From CALAGJ01 sp964293305 (GTDB lineage: Bacteria > Bacteroidota > Bacteroidia > Chitinophagales > Chitinophagaceae), in the NCBI GenBank assembly GCA_964293305.1, contig CAXYYO010000068.1:1-6395 (forward strand): a DNA stretch of 6,395 bases, written 5' to 3'. Every line of letters begins with the position of its first letter. Position 1 is the first letter of the stretch. The position numbers were made by a program, and so were the translations under genes. Below are positions 6,357-6,395 of the stretch, piece after piece. A model generated the notes under the pieces. It saw only the letters and a list, made by a program, of their open reading frames with translations, did not search any database and was not told where the DNA came from.

Positions 6357-6395
6357 TAATATATAGTCCAAAATAGTTTATTTGATTTTTTTTGC
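6341..6395. repeat. Right copy of 55-bp inverted repeat, running to the window end
   Basis: This is the inverted partner of 17-71, matching 54 of 55 positions. The match runs to the last base of the window, so this copy may continue outside it. The left copy carries 16 further bases (1-16) on its outer side, which form half of a hairpin. A possible promoter -33 element for the GH16 gene lies inside this copy. Confidence 0.8.

Noticed and set aside
17..6395. Reading the whole window as a composite transposon.
   Set aside because: There is no transposase, integrase or visible target-site duplication, and the inverted repeats look like dispersed palindromic elements.

Overview
The window looks like AT-rich genomic DNA from a Bacteroidota bacterium, with a Chitinophagaceae/Sphingobacteriia-like flavour that cannot be proved from 6.4 kb. 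The evidence is a C-terminal type IX secretion (Por) sorting domain on a large secreted glycosidase, the Bacteroidota style of Rhs/YD core (NHLGNV...YYPFGM...RLGR), weak or absent Shine-Dalgarno sequences, and low GC. All convincing genes are on the minus strand. The odd length and the near-identical repeat at both ends suggest a whole metagenomic contig that broke inside a dispersed repeat; this is inference.

Layout from left to right. Positions 17-71 hold a 55-bp repeat whose inverted copy (one mismatch) lies at 6341-6395. Positions 72-643 have no confident intact gene. They hold a probable decayed plus-strand coding remnant (about 242-481), competing hairpins at 333-435, and a cluster of three GCGAAGC/GCTTCGC mini-hairpins separated by T-tracts (546-635). 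A strong terminator-like hairpin (644-681) overlaps the stop codon of a small secreted MORN_2/YwqK-like protein (680-1117). Just upstream of that gene is the tail of an Rhs-type polymorphic toxin. It is split into a truncated Rhs core fragment (1641-2204) and a C-terminal tip domain (1122-1640) by one in-frame TAA that is followed immediately by an in-frame ATG. A gene-free gap of about 255 bp (2205-2459) separates this module from a 1264-residue T9SS-exported GH16 endo-beta-1,3-glucanase-like enzyme (2460-6254). Its non-catalytic part contains a threefold tandem array of Ig-like plus CBM56-like modules.

How the parts fit. The GH16 protein is probably an extracellular or cell-surface laminarin-type glucan degrader with several glucan-binding modules. 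The Rhs tail and the MORN-like gene have the order and spacing of a toxin-tip/immunity pair. The Rhs part lacks its N-terminal bulk and carries an internal stop, so it looks like an orphan or relic tip cassette rather than a working secreted toxin, unless the tip ORF is expressed by itself. I see no complete novel system. The most unusual items are the split orphan Rhs tip with a putative immunity gene, the terminal inverted repeats, and the mini-hairpin cluster.
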